The notes under the pieces: model-generated | Told to the model about the DNA's origin: nothing | Seen by the model: the letters and a program-made list of their open reading frames with translations, nothing else | Database searches by the model: none | Shown here: positions 60,474-64,000 of the stretch, one piece after another | Position numbering within the stretch: position 1 is the first letter of the stretch | Layout: every line of letters begins with the position of its first letter | Source of the DNA: Sphingomonas sp. AR_OL41 | GTDB lineage: Bacteria > Pseudomonadota > Alphaproteobacteria > Sphingomonadales > Sphingomonadaceae | Assembly: GCF_029911635.1 (NCBI RefSeq) | Contig: NZ_JARYTI010000015.1 | Span: 48,830 to 112,829 of the forward strand | Direction: 5' to 3' | Length of the DNA stretch: 64,000 nucleotides | Program-made: the position numbers and the translations under genes

Positions 60474-62306
60474 GTGCAGACCGTTATCTATGCGAGATTT
60501 TCAAGCGCCCTCCAGAATGCGCGCTCTATCGAGGATCAGATCGCGCTGTGTCGTGAGCGGTGCGACCGCGAGGGCTGGCCGGTCGTGGAGGTCTTCACCG
60601 ACTATGCCATCAGCGGCGCGGCCGGCATCGACGAGAACGGTCGGCCGGGATTGAGCGCGATGCTGGCACGGATCGAAGCCGGCGGGATCGATCAGGTCGT
60701 GGCGGAGGCGACAGATCGCATCGCGCGTCATCAGGGCGATGCTTTTACGATCCGGGAACGCATCACTTTCGCCGGCGCGCGGCTCTTCACGCTCTCGGAT
60801 GGCGAGGTCACCGACATCACCGCTACCTTCCGCGGGTTGATGGACGCACAGTTCCGCCGCGACCTGGCCGCGAAAATCAAGAGAGGTCAGCGCGGTACCA
60901 TATCGCAGAAGCGGTCGGCAGCGGGGTTGGCTTATGGGTATCGCAAAGCCAATCGGTTCGATGATCGGGGCGAACTCATCCGGGGTCTGCGCGAGGTTGA
61001 TGAAGAGCAGGGCAACGTCGTCCGGCGCATCTTCGAGGAGTTCGCAGCTGGACTGTCGCCCCGTGCAATCGCTGAACGTCTGAACGAGGATGGCGTAGAA
61101 TCACCCGGCGGTCGGCTCACTGGACCGCGATTCTGGCGAGCCTCCACCATCTACGGCGATCGCAAGCGTAAGAACGGCATCCTCCAGAACCGGCTTTACC
61201 GCGGCCAGTTGGTGTTCAACCGCACCAGGAAGGTGCTCGATCCGCGCACCCGCACGCACCTCATCCGCGCCAATCCTGAGAACGAATGGCTGGTCGAGGA
61301 AGTGCCGGAGTTGCGGATCGTCGACGACCCGCTCTGGGATAAAGTGCAGCTCATGCTCGGCAAGGTCCAGAGTCGCGCGCCGGAAAAGAACCGACGCCCG
61401 AAGCATATTCTGTCCGGTCTCGTCGCTTGCGGATCGTGTGGTGGTAGCTGGACGATCCACAGCGGCAATCGTTGGGGGTGCTCGCGTTACAAGGAGGGTG
61501 GGAAGCACGCCTGTTCCAACAACCGCATCATCTCGACCGATCGGCTTGAGACCCGGGTGCTGAATGGACTGCAGCACTACATGCTCAACGAGAAGCTCAT
61601 TGAAGTCTATGTCGAGGAATATCGCGCTGAGTTCGCGAAGCGGTCCAAAGAACTCGATCGCGAGGGTGTTCGTCTCAAAAAGCGGCACGCCGAGGCTGTC
61701 GCCAAGATTGAGCGGCTGGTGGCCGCCGTTGCCAACGGCGCTGAGGATTTTGTCGAGATCCGTGACGTCCTTGCCAAGGCGCGCACTGAACGCGATCAGC
61801 TCGCGGAGCAACTATCGCAGGTCGAGCAACTACCAACCGTTGTGCTGCATCCTGCCGTCGTTGCCGACTATCGCCACCAAGTCGCCAAGCTGAATGCCGC
61901 TCTTGGCGACAATCCCGAAGCCCGCCTTGAAGCCATTCCACAGCTGAGGGCGCTGATCAATCAGGTAAAGGTATCACCCGCTGAGCAGGAGAAGGGTGTG
62001 ACGATTGAGGTAATCGGCCGGCTGACGTCGATCATGGCTCTCGCCACGCGCCAGCCTGTTTCCGAAAAACAGTACTATAACGTTGGAGCGGGCGAAGGGA
62101 TTCGAACCCTCGACCCCAACCTTGGCAAAATTGCCGGGGGACCTTTCCGGGACTTCGCCAGAGCACGCGATTCTACGCTTATCTACCTGAATAATAACTG
62201 GAATATTTTAGGCATCTACGCTAGAGATATCCGTGAGATATCCGGCGAATTCCGCTCTGGTGGACGCCCGGTGGACGCCCGCAGGCCCAAGGTTGGGGTC
62301 GAATAG
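60474..62306 (+). CDS. Large serine recombinase with C-terminal read-through of a tRNA fragment
   Basis: The 610-residue protein has the resolvase catalytic domain (YARFSS, EDQIALCRERCDREGW), a recombinase domain with LAYGYRKANRF and FEEFAAGLSPRAIAERLNED, a zinc ribbon (VACGSCGGS, WGCSRYKEGGKHACSN) and a coiled-coil. The last 75 codons are not protein-like: GEGIRTLDPNLGK is a translation of a tRNA 3' end at 62084-62128. The original C-terminus was probably near residue 535. It starts with GTG at 60474. It probably integrates or excises a mobile element. Confidence 0.88.
   Translation: MQTVIYARFSSALQNARSIEDQIALCRERCDREGWPVVEVFTDYAISGAAGIDENGRPGLSAMLARIEAGGIDQVVAEATDRIARHQGDAFTIRERITFAGARLFTLSDGEVTDITATFRGLMDAQFRRDLAAKIKRGQRGTISQKRSAAGLAYGYRKANRFDDRGELIRGLREVDEEQGNVVRRIFEEFAAGLSPRAIAERLNEDGVESPGGRLTGPRFWRASTIYGDRKRKNGILQNRLYRGQLVFNRTRKVLDPRTRTHLIRANPENEWLVEEVPELRIVDDPLWDKVQLMLGKVQSRAPEKNRRPKHILSGLVACGSCGGSWTIHSGNRWGCSRYKEGGKHACSNNRIISTDRLETRVLNGLQHYMLNEKLIEVYVEEYRAEFAKRSKELDREGVRLKKRHAEAVAKIERLVAAVANGAEDFVEIRDVLAKARTERDQLAEQLSQVEQLPTVVLHPAVVADYRHQVAKLNAALGDNPEARLEAIPQLRALINQVKVSPAEQEKGVTIEVIGRLTSIMALATRQPVSEKQYYNVGAGEGIRTLDPNLGKIAGGPFRDFARARDSTLIYLNNNWNILGIYARDIREISGEFRSGGRPVDARRPKVGVE
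62084..62128 (-). other. 3'-end fragment of tRNA-Gly (candidate attachment site)
   Basis: On the minus strand these 45 bases read from the anticodon GCC stem (TTGCCAAGGTTG) through the variable loop and the T-arm (GGTTCGAATCC) to the acceptor stem and CCA end (CGCCCGCTCCA). This fits the last half of tRNA-Gly(GCC). The 5' half is missing, so it is not a functional gene but a typical att repeat left by integration into a tRNA gene. The integrase gene at 62320 lies just beyond. Confidence 0.75.
62287..62302 (+). repeat. 16-bp second piece of the tRNA-Gly sequence, opposite orientation
   Basis: CCAAGGTTGGGGTCGA repeats part of the anticodon-to-variable-loop region of the tRNA-Gly fragment, but on the plus strand. 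It lies 18 bp before the integrase start and could be an arm-type or crossover-like site. Confidence 0.5.
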
Positions 62307-62319
62307 AAGGTACGTAGCG

Positions 62320-63624
62320 ATGGTCAATTCCGCCTCCGTAGTGCTGACAAAACGTCTGATCGAGGCTGCCAAGCCAGCGGCCAGACGTTATGAAATCTGG
62401 GATAGCGATGTTGCCGGCTTTGGCATTCGTATCGGCCTGAGCGGCAGCAAAACGTTCGTTGTACGATACCGTGCCGAAGGCGGCGGCCGCGAAGCGCCAC
62501 GGCGTTATGTCACCGTCGGTCGATTCGGGGCGCTGACCGTCGAGCAGGGGCGGAAGAAGGCTAAAGAACTCTTAGCCGAAGCGACAGTCGGGAAAGATCC
62601 CGCGGCCGAACGCAAGGCCAAGCGCCTGGAAATGAAGATGAGCGCGCTCGTAGATCTTTACGACGCGGAAGGGTGCTACATCCAGCGCGGCAAACGGCTG
62701 GGTCAGCCGATGAAGCCAAGATCCAAGCAGTTTCTGATTGCGCGCCTGCGTCACCACGTCGTGCCGCTGCTCGGGCATATGAAGGTCACCGAGGTAAAGG
62801 TCGGCCACATCGAGCGCTTCTTCGCCGATGTGAAGAACGGCAAGAGCGCCAGGGACGTAAAGCTTGGCCATCGGCGCCGCATCATCGTGCGTGGCGGCGA
62901 AGGCGCGGCACGGAAGGTCTTTCGTGACCTGTCGGCAATGTTCAGCTTTGCGGAGCGGCGCGGCATCATTCCCGCCAATCTCTGCCACAAAGCGGTGGTT
63001 CAGAAGACCGACGGCGCGAACGATCGCTACCTGACGTTGAAGGAGCTCGAACAACTCGGCGCAGCCTGTGACGCGCTCGAGGCGGAGGGCACGAACGTCA
63101 AGGCATTGAACATCACGCGGTTGTGGGTACTCACCGGCTGTCGGCGCGACGAGATTGCCGGCCTCAAATGGCAGGAAGTAGATTTCGAACGCGGCGTGCT
63201 CGCGCTCGAAGACAGCAAGACAGGCAAATCTGTCCGCCCGCTTGCAACTGCCGCGATCACCCTGCTGCACAGCATCAAGTGCGAGGGAGGTAGCGGCTAT
63301 GTCTTCCCCGCGGCGTCAGGCGACAACTATTATCAGGGCACCAAGGGCATCTGGCCGAGGATTGTGAAGCGTGCCGGCCTGGAAGGCGTCACGCCGCACA
63401 CGCTGCGTCATACGATGGGCGCGATGTCGACATCCTCCGGCGAAGCCTTGGCATTAACCGGCGCAATCCTCGGTCACGCGAACCTTCGGTCCACCATGCG
63501 CTACGCTCATGTCCAGCTCGATCCTTCGCTCAAGGCGGCCAATCGGGTCGGAACGATGCTTGCCGCCGCACTGGCGGGTTCCAAGCCACATGAAACTGAA
63601 GTCAGCAATGATGCGCAAGCCTGA
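62320..63624 (+). CDS. P4-type tyrosine integrase
   Basis: The 434-residue integrase starts with the arm-type DNA-binding (DUF4102) domain (LTKRLIEAAKPAARRYEIWD, shown in part, and GFGIRIG). It has a core-binding domain and a catalytic domain with TGCRRDEIAGL, HTLRHT and GHANLRSTMRYAH carrying Arg, His-x-x-Arg and Tyr. Integrases of this type insert islands into tRNA genes, and the tRNA-Gly fragment lies 190 bp upstream. ATG 62320 is supported by the conserved N-terminus. Confidence 0.92.
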   Translation: MVNSASVVLTKRLIEAAKPAARRYEIWDSDVAGFGIRIGLSGSKTFVVRYRAEGGGREAPRRYVTVGRFGALTVEQGRKKAKELLAEATVGKDPAAERKAKRLEMKMSALVDLYDAEGCYIQRGKRLGQPMKPRSKQFLIARLRHHVVPLLGHMKVTEVKVGHIERFFADVKNGKSARDVKLGHRRRIIVRGGEGAARKVFRDLSAMFSFAERRGIIPANLCHKAVVQKTDGANDRYLTLKELEQLGAACDALEAEGTNVKALNITRLWVLTGCRRDEIAGLKWQEVDFERGVLALEDSKTGKSVRPLATAAITLLHSIKCEGGSGYVFPAASGDNYYQGTKGIWPRIVKRAGLEGVTPHTLRHTMGAMSTSSGEALALTGAILGHANLRSTMRYAHVQLDPSLKAANRVGTMLAAALAGSKPHETEVSNDAQA

Positions 63625-63981
63625 ACGCCAAACTGGGGGGACGTGGGTGAGCATCAGGTCGATGATTAGGCGGTCGATGACGAGCCGGTCAGCACCGGGA
63701 TGACCGAACGCGATGTCGTGATGTGTGAATCGGCGTCCAAATCGGGACCCCCTGCGATCTTGTCGATAAGCGACTGATGAGCCAAGAGAAAGTTGTGATC
63801 GGGTGCGGTTCCAAGCGGCGCCGATTTCACGATAACTCACCCTTGCAAATCGTTCTAGGACGTGTTGACAAAGGGATTGAACGAACCCGCTGACGCGGGA
63901 TTGGCGTGAGTGTTGGCCGGAATGGCCTCCTGATGGGAAGGTTTGGTTGCTGATACCAACCCCTGACCAGGAGACCATCCC
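63625..63981. other. Non-coding stretch after the integrase
   Basis: No gene is supported here. It holds a hairpin CCCGC-TGAC-GCGGG at 63886-63899 and, from about 63858, a segment leading up to a new start codon with an AGGAG site at 63969-63973. It may contain the left end of another IS element, but the end cannot be fixed. Confidence 0.4.
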
Positions 63982-64000
63982 ATGGCTGAGGCCACGGCAG
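63982..64000 (+). CDS. Start of a gene cut by the window edge
   Basis: ATG 63982 follows AGGAG by 8 bp and opens a frame MAEATA up to the edge. Six codons are too few to name the product; a transposase is possible because of the surroundings. Confidence 0.4.

Noticed and set aside
62080..62130. Complete tRNA gene
   Set aside because: Only the 3' half of tRNA-Gly is present; the D-arm and 5' acceptor strand are missing.
1..64000. CRISPR array or cas genes
   Set aside because: No regularly spaced repeats and no Cas motifs were seen.

Overview
The window looks like a high-GC alphaproteobacterium of the sphingomonad type (Sphingomonas, Sphingobium or Novosphingobium). The reasons are LigAB-type and MhpB-type extradiol dioxygenases, a TonB receptor inside a catabolic cluster, an MCE/Mla transporter next to an EmrAB/NodT efflux operon, and dense IS and recombinase scars. 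No rRNA and no complete tRNA were seen. This assignment is an inference from gene content.

Positions 1-6147 are a scarred left edge: a gene tail, a broken alkB, an indolepyruvate-ferredoxin-oxidoreductase-like gene, and the C-terminal stub of an IclR regulator cut by an IS110-type element. Positions 6148-27286 are a catabolic cluster for an aromatic compound. It holds a Rieske dioxygenase (alpha, beta, ferredoxin, and a reductase at the far end), a cis-diol dehydrogenase, a two-subunit LigAB-like ring-cleavage enzyme, a second MhpB-like ring-cleavage enzyme, two C-C hydrolases, the hydratase/aldolase/acylating aldehyde dehydrogenase lower pathway, two acyl-CoA ligases, an HpaBC-type two-component hydroxylase, a quinone oxidoreductase, TetR and IclR regulators and a TonB receptor. 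A repeated ATAC-N6-GTAT operator precedes most of its transcription units and probably ties them into one regulon. The substrate cannot be read from sequence.

Positions 27525-39604 are an envelope/efflux block: a UbiB-like kinase and a MarR regulator facing left, then a complete MCE (Mla-type) lipid-transport operon, an EmrA-EmrB-NodT tripartite efflux operon, an ECF sigma factor and an alpha/beta hydrolase. A 35-bp element that includes the marR start region recurs in front of the efflux operon.

Positions 39601-64000 are mobile DNA. Decayed RIT-type tyrosine recombinases and IS5/IS3 fragments lead into a mobilizable region with two MobA/MobL-type proteins, a DnaQ-like exonuclease and operons of mostly unknown genes. 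Four units there share the upstream motif GGACTTACATCG. Inside it is the most interesting set: an orphan ParB-like protein, unknown proteins, a HTH regulator with twin palindromic operators, a degenerate AAA+ protein, a ubiquitin-like beta-grasp protein of the multiubiquitin type and a ThiF/E1-like adenylyltransferase that lacks the usual catalytic cysteine. The region ends with coupled small genes, two serine recombinases, a tRNA-Gly 3'-end fragment (candidate attachment site), a P4-type tyrosine integrase and the start of another gene at the window edge.
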